The notes beneath the pieces are model-generated. The model was given only the letters and a program-made list of their open reading frames with translations, searched no databases and had not been told where the DNA came from. From Flavobacterium panacis (GTDB lineage: Bacteria > Bacteroidota > Bacteroidia > Flavobacteriales > Flavobacteriaceae): 64,000 bases of DNA. How positions within the stretch are numbered: the first letter of the stretch is position 1; every line of letters begins with the position of its first letter. Location: assembly GCF_024649945.1 (NCBI RefSeq), contig NZ_JANKMS010000018.1, positions 1 to 64,000 on the forward strand, in the 5' to 3' direction. Made by a program: the position numbers and the translations under genes. Below, in pieces: positions 17,564 through 25,409 of the stretch.

Positions 17564-17939
17564 ACAATTTCTGTTAATTTGGGCAATTATATGCTCAGGA
17601 ATTATTACCTATTTTTGTTTGACAGATTCGAGTAATATTCCTGTTGTTAATTTTCCAAATATTGATAAAATTGTACATTTCTGTTTTCATTTTGGATTTA
17701 CATTTTCGTGGATCTTGTTTTTCAAAAAGGAATTTGTAGGAAAGGGAGCTGAAGATTTTAAAGCTTATTTGATTTCTTTTATATTTTCTGTTTTTTTTGG
17801 AATTACAATTGAAATTCTTCAAAACGCAATAACAACAACAAGAGCTGCAGATGTTACAGACATTCTGGCTAATGCACTTGGAGCGGTTATAGCTGTTTTT
17901 ACAGCAATTGCTTTAAAAAAGCAGATCGATAGGATATAA
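17556..17939 (+). CDS. VanZ-like membrane protein
   Basis: This 127-residue integral membrane protein has three to four predicted transmembrane helices and begins with a GTG that overlaps the gcvH stop region by 8 bases, implying translational coupling. VanZ-family features are NIDKIVHFCFHFGF and a late EILQ...R..D..DILANALGA motif. VanZ was named for low-level teicoplanin resistance, but in most bacteria the family's role is unknown, so no resistance is implied. The gcvH-VanZ pairing is seen in other flavobacteria and may be transcriptional convenience only. A TTCG-loop terminator follows the stop. Confidence 0.88.
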   Translation: MPKQFLLIWAIICSGIITYFCLTDSSNIPVVNFPNIDKIVHFCFHFGFTFSWILFFKKEFVGKGAEDFKAYLISFIFSVFFGITIEILQNAITTTRAADVTDILANALGAVIAVFTAIALKKQIDRI

Positions 17940-17943
17940 TACT

Positions 17944-17967
17944 AAACCCACTTCGGTGGGTTTTTTT
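17944..17967 (+). terminator. Intrinsic terminator with TTCG tetraloop
   Basis: An 8-bp stem (17944-17951 with 17956-17963) closes a stable TTCG loop and runs into a tract of T residues through 17967. It ends the gcvH-vanZ-like transcript. Confidence 0.93.
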
Positions 17968-18016
17968 CTACAAGAAAATCAAAGTTTTAAAAGACTGTTT
18001 TTATCAATATAAAATG

Positions 18017-18024
18017 TACTTTTG
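18017..18024 (+). promoter_or_regulatory. -7 promoter box (TACTTTTG) for deoC
   Basis: An exact TAnnTTTG match lies 27 bases before the ATG at 18052. It overlaps the TTG at 18022 that begins the longest frame, so that upstream start cannot be on the mRNA. Confidence 0.6.
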
Positions 18025-18051
18025 TGCTGGTTTTCTGCAATTTCTATCATT

Positions 18052-18795
18052 ATGAATGTAAAGCAATATTTAGATTCGACTTATTTAAAAACTGCCTCGC
18101 AAGCTGGTCTTTCTGAAGCAGAAAATACGATTGTGGTAAAAAAAATGATTGCCGAAGCAATTCAGGAAGAATTTAAATTAATTATGATTCGTCCAGAATA
18201 TGTTGCTTTAGCAAAAGAAATGATAATAGCCGCTAATTCGGTTTTATTGGTGGGAACTGTAATTGATTTTCCTGAGGGGAAATCAAGTCTTGAAACTAAG
18301 ATCAAAGAAGCGAATGAGGCAATTGCAAACGGAGCTGATGATTTAGATTTTGTTTGTAATTATGAAGCTTTCAAAAACGGGGAAATAGATTTAGTAAAAA
18401 AAGAAATCTTAATAGGAACCCAGATTGCTTTAGCCAATAATAAAACCGTAAAATGGATTATAGAGGTTGCTGCTTTAACAGATAAAGAGATTATTCAATT
18501 ATCGGTTTTAATAAAAAATGTGGCAGTATCTCATTTTAACGAAGACGATTTAGATTCTATTTTTGTAAAATCTTCAACAGGTTTTTATAAAACAGAAAAT
18601 GATACTCCGAATGGAGCGACAATTCCAACAATAATTATAATGCTTGAGAATGCTTCGCCACTTTCTATAAAAGCTGCTGGTGGTGTTCGTTCGTATGAAG
18701 AGGCGGCAGAAATGATTCGTTTAGGAGTAAAACGAATAGGAACGTCAGCGGCAAAAGCAATTGCAAACGGAGAGAGTTCCTCAAATCAATATTAA
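18052..18795 (+). CDS. deoC: Deoxyribose-phosphate aldolase
   Basis: The start at the ATG at 18052 gives 247 residues. The longer frame from TTG 18022 begins within the promoter box. The enzyme reversibly cleaves 2-deoxyribose 5-phosphate to glyceraldehyde 3-phosphate and acetaldehyde in deoxynucleoside catabolism. The TIM-barrel active site is visible: the Schiff-base lysine K173 in FVKSSTGF, the second lysine K207 in IKAAGGVR, and D99 in the DDLDFVCN segment. The usual VCV.P strand is replaced here by IMIRPEY, a small departure from the textbook motif. It is followed 18 bases later by remB, with which it may be co-transcribed although the functions are unrelated. Confidence 0.93.
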   Translation: MNVKQYLDSTYLKTASQAGLSEAENTIVVKKMIAEAIQEEFKLIMIRPEYVALAKEMIIAANSVLLVGTVIDFPEGKSSLETKIKEANEAIANGADDLDFVCNYEAFKNGEIDLVKKEILIGTQIALANNKTVKWIIEVAALTDKEIIQLSVLIKNVAVSHFNEDDLDSIFVKSSTGFYKTENDTPNGATIPTIIIMLENASPLSIKAAGGVRSYEEAAEMIRLGVKRIGTSAAKAIANGESSSNQY

Positions 18796-18813
18796 ATAAA
18801 TACCATATTATAA

Positions 18814-20937
18814 GTGAATAAGTTTTTTTTGTCCCTTGTTTTTATTTTTTCATTTTTCATTGTTTCTTCACAGCAAAATGGTAATGCGTCAGTTCAGCCG
18901 GGCTTTACGGCAGAAATGTTTCCTGTTTTTCCGAACTGCGAAAATTTGGAAGGTAAAAAATTGGAAAATTGTTTTTATAAAGAAGTACAGGATTTTGTAT
19001 TTACCAACTTTCAGGTTCCTGAAAATTTAAAACAAAATAACTATAAGGGGGCAGTAAAAGTACTTTTTGAGGTTAATGCTGAAGGAGAGTTTAAAATAAT
19101 TTATGTTTCAGCAGTAAATGAAGAATTATCTGAGGAAGCAAAACGCGTATTTGGGAAATTTCCAAAAATTAAACCTTCAACTTATAACGGAAAGCCAACT
19201 TATTCTAAATACACCATCTCGATTGATATTCCTCTAAAAAGTTCTGAACAACTTGCGGCAGAAGCTTTGGCTGCGTCGGAAATTTTAAAACCAATCGAAA
19301 AACCGATGACAGAACTGGATAGTATTGTATATAAAAAGTACAATAATCCGGAATTCGAAAGTCATTTAAATATACCATTTTCCCACAGTTATTATGCCCA
19401 GTTTGATGCTGCTATGAATCAGGTTGGAAGCAATAATCATACAGCTTCTAAGCCTTATACTTATACTGAGGTTTCAAAATATTATAATTTAAAAGCAGTA
19501 AATCAATCATTGCAGAAAAATGTTTCGTCTTGGTTGGGAAGAAAATGGTGGAACGAAAACATGGTACAGATTCAAGGAGAAGATTACTGGTTTTCATTAA
19601 ATCCGATTGTGGATTTGCAAATGGGTAAGGCTTCAGATAGTGATGCTTCTTATACTTACGTGAACACAAGAGCCTTGAATTTTAGAGGAGGTTTAGGAAA
19701 ACAGATTAATTTTACGACTACATTTTTTGAGAGTCAAGGACGATTTGCAGGTTATTTTAATGATTATGCAGAATCTATTAAGCCTTCTGGTGGAAATCCG
19801 GCGATAATTCCTGGAGTTGGAATTGCCAAAAGATTCAAAACAGATGCTTACGATTTTCCTTTGGCAGATGCTAATATTACTTTTGCTCCAAGTAAAATTT
19901 TCGATTTACAGTTGGGGTATGGTCGAAACTTTATTGGTGATGGCTATCGTTCGCTTTTGGAAGGAGATGGAGCTAGTCCGTATCCATATTTTAAAATCAA
20001 TACCAATTTTTGGAAAATAAAATATACTAATACGTATATGTGGATGAAAGATGTTCGTCCTGAAGTTACAGAAGAGCGAACATATGCAACTAAATTTATG
20101 GCGAACCATTATTTAAGTTGGAATGTATCCAATAGATTGAACCTTGGTTTTTTTGAATCTGTAGTTTGGACAGATTCGAATAATAGGGGTTTCGATATTA
20201 ATTTTGTAAATCCGATTATTTTTTACCGTGCAGTAGAATTTGGTTCTTCTTCGAGAAGTGGTAACGCTCTTTTGGGAATTACCGGAAAATATAAATGGAA
20301 TAATAGTATTAACTTGTATTCACAGTTCCTGATTGATGAATTTTCTGTTTCTGATGTTGGAGCAGGAAATCAAAGTTGGAAGAATAAATTTGGTTTTCAG
20401 CTTGGAGCAAAATATTTCAATGCATTTAATGTAAAAGATTTATTGGTTCAGGTAGAATTCAACCATGTTCGCCCTTATGTGTATTCGCACAGTGCTGTTA
20501 TTACGAATTACGGACATAACAATCAAAGTGTAGGACATCAATGGGGCGGTAATTTTAAGGAATTGATTGTAATTGGCCGCTACCATAAAGGTCGTTTGTT
20601 TGGAGATGCAAAGTTTACAATGGGAACAAGAGGGTTAGATTTTGACACTGCTGAAGATTCGTATAACTACGGAGGGAATATTTATAAAAGCTATGATGAA
20701 AAACGTCCTTACGACACTGGTGTAAAAGTAGGGCAAGGAAACAAAACCAGTATTTTTATTGCAGATATTCAGGGTGGTTATTTAATTAATCCGATGACGA
20801 ATTTGAAATTATTTGGAAGTCTTATTTATAGAAATTTTGATCCTACTCAGGAAACAGCAACAACTTTCAAGCAAAATACAACATGGTTTAGTATCGGATT
20901 GCGCTCCGATATTTTTAACTGGTATTTTGATTATTAA
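18814..20937 (+). CDS. remB: Gliding motility protein RemB
   Basis: This 707-residue exported protein begins with GTG and a signal peptide (about 1-20). An N-terminal TonB-C-like domain (about 55-140) is preceded by the PVFPNCE...C motif common in Bacteroidota TonB_C proteins. The remaining 500 or so residues are rich in aromatic beta strands with Wzi-like outer-membrane barrel character (GYGRNFIGDGYRSLL, FNHVRPYVYSH). RemB was identified in F. johnsoniae as needed for normal gliding and colony spreading, and its gene lies four genes after sprA as it does here. Assignment rests on recalled sequence features and this synteny. The molecular role of RemB is not known, and an exopolysaccharide-related function is possible. 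Confidence 0.8.
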   Translation: MNKFFLSLVFIFSFFIVSSQQNGNASVQPGFTAEMFPVFPNCENLEGKKLENCFYKEVQDFVFTNFQVPENLKQNNYKGAVKVLFEVNAEGEFKIIYVSAVNEELSEEAKRVFGKFPKIKPSTYNGKPTYSKYTISIDIPLKSSEQLAAEALAASEILKPIEKPMTELDSIVYKKYNNPEFESHLNIPFSHSYYAQFDAAMNQVGSNNHTASKPYTYTEVSKYYNLKAVNQSLQKNVSSWLGRKWWNENMVQIQGEDYWFSLNPIVDLQMGKASDSDASYTYVNTRALNFRGGLGKQINFTTTFFESQGRFAGYFNDYAESIKPSGGNPAIIPGVGIAKRFKTDAYDFPLADANITFAPSKIFDLQLGYGRNFIGDGYRSLLEGDGASPYPYFKINTNFWKIKYTNTYMWMKDVRPEVTEERTYATKFMANHYLSWNVSNRLNLGFFESVVWTDSNNRGFDINFVNPIIFYRAVEFGSSSRSGNALLGITGKYKWNNSINLYSQFLIDEFSVSDVGAGNQSWKNKFGFQLGAKYFNAFNVKDLLVQVEFNHVRPYVYSHSAVITNYGHNNQSVGHQWGGNFKELIVIGRYHKGRLFGDAKFTMGTRGLDFDTAEDSYNYGGNIYKSYDEKRPYDTGVKVGQGNKTSIFIADIQGGYLINPMTNLKLFGSLIYRNFDPTQETATTFKQNTTWFSIGLRSDIFNWYFDY

Positions 20938-21053
20938 AATTTTTAATAAGATTTTTCGAAACAATAGTGTTAAAGAATGCTGAGATCTTAATTTGTAAAG
21001 GTTTTATTGGAAAAAATCTATTTTTATAGGTTTATATTCTACAATCTAATTTG

Positions 21054-21061
21054 TACATTTG
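21054..21061 (+). promoter_or_regulatory. -7 promoter box (TACATTTG) for the cytochrome oxidase block
   Basis: An exact TAnnTTTG match lies 35 bases before the TTG at 21097. It is inside the N-terminal part of the longest frame starting at 21007, which argues for the downstream start of the heme O synthase gene. Confidence 0.6.
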
Positions 21062-21096
21062 CACCACTCAAAAAAAATACACAAATATCAACAGTA

Positions 21097-21999
21097 TTGA
21101 ACGCTGCAAAAAATACATTATCAATTAAATCAATATTTTTAGATTTTAAAGAGATTACTAAAGCTGGTCTAGCTATTAGTGTTTTGTTTTCTTCTATTGC
21201 GGGATATTTATTGGGAGTAGATTCTGATCATCCTTTTCAATGGAGTGTTTTAGCTGTTTTGGCAGTTGGAGGTTATTGTATGGTTGGAGCATCAAATGCT
21301 TTTAATCAGGTAATCGAAAAAGATATTGATTCTTTAATGGATCGTACCAAAAATCGTCCTGTTCCTTCTGGGCGTATGTCTCCAAAAGTAGCTTTATTGG
21401 TAGCAAGTCTGCTTACAATTCTGGGAATAGCGCTACTTTATACCATAAATGCGAAGTCGGCAATGTTTGCTGCGATTTCTATATTCCTTTATACAAGTAT
21501 TTATACACCCTTAAAAACGGTTACTTCGCTTTCTGTTTTTGTTGGAGCATTTCCAGGCGCAATTCCTTTTATGTTAGGATGGGTTGCTGCTACCGGAGAA
21601 TTCGGTATAGAGGCTGGAACATTATTTTTAATTCAGTTTTTCTGGCAGTTTCCTCATTTCTGGTCTATTGGATGGTTTTTGTATGAAGACTATGAGAAAG
21701 CAGGAATATTTATGCTTCCGACAGGAAAGAAAGATAACGGAACTGCATTACAGATTATTTTGTATACAATTTGGCTTATTATAGCATCGTTGTTACCTGT
21801 ATTAGGATTTACAGGACAGTTGTTTATTTCGCCAATTGCAGCGGTTTTAGTATTTCTTTTAGGGATTTGGATGCTTTTCTATGCAGTTAAATTGTATAAG
21901 TTGAGGACTGCAAAAGCGGCAAGGACATTAATGTTGGTGAGTGTGTCTTATATTTCGCTTTTACAAATTGTATTTATAGTAGATAAATTTTTAAGATAG
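21097..21999 (+). CDS. ctaB: Heme O synthase (protoheme IX farnesyltransferase)
   Basis: The TTG start at 21097 gives 300 residues, the usual length. The longer frame from 21007 would add 30 atypical residues and overlaps the promoter box. The enzyme attaches a farnesyl group to heme b to make heme O, the precursor of heme A of terminal oxidases. It is a polytopic UbiA-family membrane protein with about nine helices. The prenyl-diphosphate site is visible as NQVIEKDIDSLMDRTKNRP, and the second Asp-rich loop as YEDYEKAGIFMLP. It opens a block of oxidase subunit and assembly genes with a 2-base gap to the next gene, so it supplies cofactor for the oxidase encoded around it. Confidence 0.94.
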   Translation: MNAAKNTLSIKSIFLDFKEITKAGLAISVLFSSIAGYLLGVDSDHPFQWSVLAVLAVGGYCMVGASNAFNQVIEKDIDSLMDRTKNRPVPSGRMSPKVALLVASLLTILGIALLYTINAKSAMFAAISIFLYTSIYTPLKTVTSLSVFVGAFPGAIPFMLGWVAATGEFGIEAGTLFLIQFFWQFPHFWSIGWFLYEDYEKAGIFMLPTGKKDNGTALQIILYTIWLIIASLLPVLGFTGQLFISPIAAVLVFLLGIWMLFYAVKLYKLRTAKAARTLMLVSVSYISLLQIVFIVDKFLR

Positions 22000-22001
22000 T
22001 T

Positions 22002-22589
22002 ATGGAAATGACAATAACAAGAAATGAAGAACAAGCACAAAAGTCAAAATCAGCAAAACTGATTCTGCTTTTTGCTATGGTAAGTATGACCATGATGTTC
22101 GCGGGATTAACAAGTGCATTTGTAGTAAGTAAATCCAGAGCAGACTGGTTGAAGAACTTTGAACTTCCTTCTGCTTTTTATTGGAGTACGGCAGTTATTA
22201 TTGCTTGTAGTGTTACTTTTCATTTGGCAAAAAAAGCCATTCAGAAAGACAATAGAAGTGCAGTTACAAGTCTTCTTTTAGGAACTTTAGCTTTAGGGGT
22301 TTTGTTTATAATATTACAATTTCAGGGATTTGGACAAATCGTTGAGCAAGGATATTATTTTACAGGAGAAGGTAGTTCAATTACTACAACTTTTCTTTAT
22401 GTGGTGACAGTTACACACTTGTTGCACTTAGCTGGCGGATTAATTTCACTTTTAATTATAATTTATAATCATTTTAAACAAAAATACAATTCGACTCAAA
22501 CTCTTGGGATAGAGCTAGGTGCGATGTATTGGCACTTTTTGGATTTATTATGGGTATATTTATTTTTATTTTTATTTTTCTTTAAATAA
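22002..22589 (+). CDS. Cytochrome c oxidase subunit III (short form)
   Basis: This 195-residue membrane protein has about five transmembrane helices and belongs to the heme-copper oxidase subunit III family. Visible features are FAGLTSAFVVSK in the first helix, THLLHLAGGLISL in the fourth and the family end MYWHFLDLLWVYLFLFLFF. Subunit III stabilises the oxidase and helps proton uptake. It does not bind heme. It starts 2 bases after ctaB and is followed by a second, longer subunit III gene, a tandem arrangement common in Bacteroidota. Catalytic subunits I and II are outside the window, so the oxidase they belong to cannot be fixed here. Confidence 0.92.
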   Translation: MEMTITRNEEQAQKSKSAKLILLFAMVSMTMMFAGLTSAFVVSKSRADWLKNFELPSAFYWSTAVIIACSVTFHLAKKAIQKDNRSAVTSLLLGTLALGVLFIILQFQGFGQIVEQGYYFTGEGSSITTTFLYVVTVTHLLHLAGGLISLLIIIYNHFKQKYNSTQTLGIELGAMYWHFLDLLWVYLFLFLFFFK

Positions 22590-22599
22590 GAAAAAAACG

Positions 22600-22607
22600 T
22601 AAATTTG
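22600..22607 (+). promoter_or_regulatory. -7 promoter box (TAAATTTG) before the long subunit III gene
   Basis: An exact TAnnTTTG match lies 25 bases before the ATG at 22632, in the 42-base gap between the two subunit III genes. It could give extra or independent transcription of the second half of the oxidase block. Confidence 0.5.
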
Positions 22608-22631
22608 GGAACTTTTTAACGAATATCTTTT

Positions 22632-23618
22632 ATGGGAGCGACAGTTACTACTGCAAACAACGACGAAAAAACTTGGGGAGGCGGTCATGAGATCCAGCCA
22701 CTAGGATCAAGTTATGGTAAAATGATGATGTGGTTTTTTATCGTATCAGATGCCTTAACATTCTCTGGATTTCTAGGAGCTTACGGTTTTTCTAGATTTA
22801 AATTTATTGAAACTTGGCCTTTGGCTGATGAAGTGTTTACTCACTTTCCATTTATGCATGGTGTTGCGGCTCCAATGTATTATGTAGCATTAATGACTTT
22901 TATTTTGATCTTTTCTTCTGTAACAATGGTATTAGCTGTTGATGCAGGACACCAATTGAAAAAGACAAAAGTTGCAATCTACATGTTTTTAACAATTATT
23001 GGAGGTATTATCTTCGTTGGTTCTCAAGCTTGGGAATGGAAAAACTTCATTAAAGGAGAATACGGTGCAGTTGAAACTGTTGGCGGAAGCTTATTGCAAT
23101 TCGTAGATAAAGACGGAAAAAGAGTAGCTTTAGCTGATTTTGCTGTTAAATTGCCAGAACAAAGAGAAGCTTTAACAAGAAGCCATTCAACTTGGTTTAT
23201 GGAAGATGCTCAATCTTTACCAACTTACACAGTTGCTGAAGTTCAAGCTGGATTTAAAGCACATCCTGAAATTTTAATTAGAACTGAAAAACTTACAGAT
23301 AAAAAGAAAAAAACTGTTTTATCAAGAGAAGAATCTGAAGCTCATTTAGCGACTGCTAAATATGTGGTAGAAGGTGCTAGCTTGATCAGAAACGAGTACG
23401 GTAATAAATTATTTGCTGATTTCTTCTTCTTCATCACTGGTTTCCACGGATTCCACGTATTGTCTGGGGTTATTATCAATATCATTATTTTCTTCAATGT
23501 ATTATTAGGTACTTATGAGAAAAGAAGAAGCTACGAAATGGTAGAGAAAGTTGGTTTATACTGGCACTTCGTAGATTTAGTTTGGGTATTTGTATTTACA
23601 GTTTTCTACCTAGTTTAA
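22632..23618 (+). CDS. Cytochrome c oxidase subunit III (long form with soluble insertion)
   Basis: This 328-residue protein is a second subunit III, recognisable by MMMWFFIVSDALTFSGFLGAYGFSR in the first helix, the FFFFITGFHGFHVLSG helix and the end YWHFVDLVWVFVFTVFYLV. Between helices, residues about 145-255 form a charged, largely soluble insertion of some 110 residues (rich in K, E and T) that ordinary subunit III lacks. The frame is clean, so it is a true insertion and not a frameshift. Similar long forms occur in other Bacteroidota oxidases. Its role is unknown but it could contact another subunit or a cytochrome c domain. It is followed after 19 bases by the subunit IV gene. Confidence 0.92.
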   Translation: MGATVTTANNDEKTWGGGHEIQPLGSSYGKMMMWFFIVSDALTFSGFLGAYGFSRFKFIETWPLADEVFTHFPFMHGVAAPMYYVALMTFILIFSSVTMVLAVDAGHQLKKTKVAIYMFLTIIGGIIFVGSQAWEWKNFIKGEYGAVETVGGSLLQFVDKDGKRVALADFAVKLPEQREALTRSHSTWFMEDAQSLPTYTVAEVQAGFKAHPEILIRTEKLTDKKKKTVLSREESEAHLATAKYVVEGASLIRNEYGNKLFADFFFFITGFHGFHVLSGVIINIIIFFNVLLGTYEKRRSYEMVEKVGLYWHFVDLVWVFVFTVFYLV

Positions 23619-23637
23619 TTTTTAGAATTTAATTATT

Positions 23638-23988
23638 ATGTCACACGAGCACGTATCAAATACAAAAAGAATCTGGTTTGTTTTCGGATTACTTTCAGTA
23701 GTAACTACAGTAGAAGTTATTTTAGGTATCTATAAACCAGCATCATTAGAATTTACGCATTTTATCGGTTTGAATTTGTTGAACTGGATTTTCTATATCC
23801 TTACAATTTTCAAAGCATACTATATTGTATGGGCATTTATGCACATGGAAGGTGAAAAAAGCAGTCTTAGATGGTCTGTTGTATCATCAGTTGTCTTCCT
23901 TGTTTTATATTTATTGTTTATTCTGTTAACAGAAGGACATTATATTTATGGGGTTTTTAAAGATTCTACTATTAAATGGAATTTTTAA
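23638..23988 (+). CDS. Cytochrome c oxidase subunit IV-like protein
   Basis: This 116-residue protein has three predicted transmembrane helices and fits the prokaryotic subunit IV (CtaF/COX4_pro) family. Signature-like features are a His-rich start (MSHEHV), the first helix with TTVEVILGIYKP, and the helix FKAYYIVWAFMHMEGE, which is typical of the family. Subunit IV is a small accessory subunit that stabilises the oxidase complex in the inner membrane. It is the last structural gene of the block and is followed by a terminator, after which the assembly-factor genes begin. Confidence 0.92.
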   Translation: MSHEHVSNTKRIWFVFGLLSVVTTVEVILGIYKPASLEFTHFIGLNLLNWIFYILTIFKAYYIVWAFMHMEGEKSSLRWSVVSSVVFLVLYLLFILLTEGHYIYGVFKDSTIKWNF

Positions 23989-24008
23989 CATGATATTAAT
24001 TCGAAAAG

Positions 24009-24040
24009 AAGCTCCGATTTACGGAGCTTTTTTTATTTTT
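24009..24040 (+). terminator. Intrinsic terminator after subunit IV gene
   Basis: An 8-bp stem (24009-24016 with 24022-24029) with loop ATTTA runs into a T-rich tract. It separates the structural oxidase genes from the assembly genes. Confidence 0.9.
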
Positions 24041-24041
24041 G
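24034..24041 (+). promoter_or_regulatory. -7 promoter box (TATTTTTG) for the oxidase assembly genes
   Basis: This TAnnTTTG match lies inside the T tract of the preceding terminator, 25 bases before the ATG at 24067. Because the tract is T-rich the match could be chance, but a promoter is needed here if the terminator works. Confidence 0.45.
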
Positions 24042-24066
24042 TACCTCAATAATTTCCGTTAATACA

Positions 24067-24708
24067 ATGAAAAAAAATATAGTTCTCTTTGTACTTTTTG
24101 TTTTGCCAATTGTAGCTTATTTGTTTTTTGCTTCTGGTGTAAATAGTTTTACAACACTTCCTGTAATAACACCAAAAGTTGCCGATTTTGGAAATTGGAA
24201 TTCATTAAACGGAAAAAAAATCTCTCTCAATAAAAAGATTACAGTGCTAGGTTTTGCTGGTACAAATATTTTGGATAACAGAGGTAATTATTTTAATTTA
24301 AATGAAAAGATCTACAAACGTTATAATGGTTTTGAAGATCTTCAGTTTGTAGTTCTTTGTCCAGAAGGAACAGAAAAAGAAGCTCAAAAAATTGAGGATG
24401 CTTTATCTCCTTTTACAGATGTTAAAAACTGGAATTTTGTTTTTGCGCCAAAAGAAGATATTCAGAAATTTTATGACGGATTGCATTTAAAAGAAAAATT
24501 AGATCAAAATTTGGGTACTTCTAATGTTTATATCATTGATAAAGAACGTAACCTAAGAGGGAGAAAAGATCCAAAAGAATATAAAGAAGGATATGATACT
24601 TTTCATCCATCTGAATTGAGTAATGAAATGCTGGATGATTTTAAAATCATTTTGTATGAATACCGCGCCGCTTTAAAGAAAAATCATAACGCTACTAAGC
24701 AACTTTAA
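24067..24708 (+). CDS. Sco-like membrane-anchored protein lacking the copper cysteines
   Basis: This 213-residue protein has an N-terminal membrane anchor (about 4-23) and a periplasmic thioredoxin-like domain. It resembles the Sco protein encoded immediately after it, most clearly in DKERNLRGRKDPKEY against DKEGNIRCRKDEFGN. It lacks the CxxxC pair and the distal histidine that bind copper in Sco. It is therefore probably a degenerate Sco paralogue with a structural or chaperone role in oxidase maturation. The gap to the Sco gene is 12 bases. Conserved placement next to Sco in flavobacteria is my recollection and not shown by the sequence. Confidence 0.75.
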   Translation: MKKNIVLFVLFVLPIVAYLFFASGVNSFTTLPVITPKVADFGNWNSLNGKKISLNKKITVLGFAGTNILDNRGNYFNLNEKIYKRYNGFEDLQFVVLCPEGTEKEAQKIEDALSPFTDVKNWNFVFAPKEDIQKFYDGLHLKEKLDQNLGTSNVYIIDKERNLRGRKDPKEYKEGYDTFHPSELSNEMLDDFKIILYEYRAALKKNHNATKQL

Positions 24709-24720
24709 TAATCATTTATA

Positions 24721-25407
24721 ATGTTCAAAAACAAATCATATATAGGAATCTCCTTTATCATTTTGATTTTTGGGATTTATGCTATTCCAAAAATTGTTGA
24801 TCGGGTTAAAAATGGAGATGTGGTAAAAGGAAATCGTTTGGATAATGTTGGAGAAAAATCTTCAAAAGATGCTAAACTTTTAACAATAGGACCAGCTCCA
24901 AAATTCGAATTGACTAATCAGGATAATGTGAAAATTTCTAATGAAACGTATAAAGGAAAGGTTTATGTTTTAGAATTCTTTTTTACAACTTGTCCTTCTA
25001 TTTGTCCAAAAATGAATATGAGTATGCTGGAGATTGAAAAGACTTTTTTTGGAAATCCTAACTTCGGAATTGTTTCTATAACAATTGATCCAAAACATGA
25101 TACACCTGAGGTTTTAAAAGATCATGCCAAATTACTTGGGGTAAAATCTTCAAACTGGAACTTCTTAACAGGCGACAGAGATGTAATAATGGATTTGTCA
25201 AACAAAGGTTTTAATCTTTATGCTGGGGCGAATGATAAAGTAAGCGGCGGATTTGAGCATTCAGGATTGTTTGCTTTAATCGATAAAGAAGGGAATATTC
25301 GTTGTAGAAAAGATGAATTCGGAAATCCTAGTATTTACTATGACGGTTTAGATAAAAAAGGAGTTCGTGATATTCAACAAGACATTAAAATTTTATTAGA
25401 AGAATAA
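24721..25407 (+). CDS. Sco1/SenC copper-binding oxidase assembly protein
   Basis: This 228-residue protein has an N-terminal membrane anchor (about 8-24) and a periplasmic thioredoxin-fold domain. The copper ligands are visible: C91 and C95 in TTCPSICPK and H180 in GGFEHSGLF. DPKHDTPEVLKDHA is also typical. Sco proteins deliver copper to, or reduce the cysteines of, the CuA site of cytochrome c oxidase subunit II. It lies within the oxidase assembly run, 12 bases after its degenerate paralogue and 2 bases before the DUF420 gene, which implies one transcript. Confidence 0.95.
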   Translation: MFKNKSYIGISFIILIFGIYAIPKIVDRVKNGDVVKGNRLDNVGEKSSKDAKLLTIGPAPKFELTNQDNVKISNETYKGKVYVLEFFFTTCPSICPKMNMSMLEIEKTFFGNPNFGIVSITIDPKHDTPEVLKDHAKLLGVKSSNWNFLTGDRDVIMDLSNKGFNLYAGANDKVSGGFEHSGLFALIDKEGNIRCRKDEFGNPSIYYDGLDKKGVRDIQQDIKILLEE

Positions 25408-25409
25408 AA

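Noticed and set aside
17556..17939. VanZ-like gene as a glycopeptide resistance determinant
   Set aside because: No vanA/vanX-type genes are present, and the family is common in bacteria that lack resistance.
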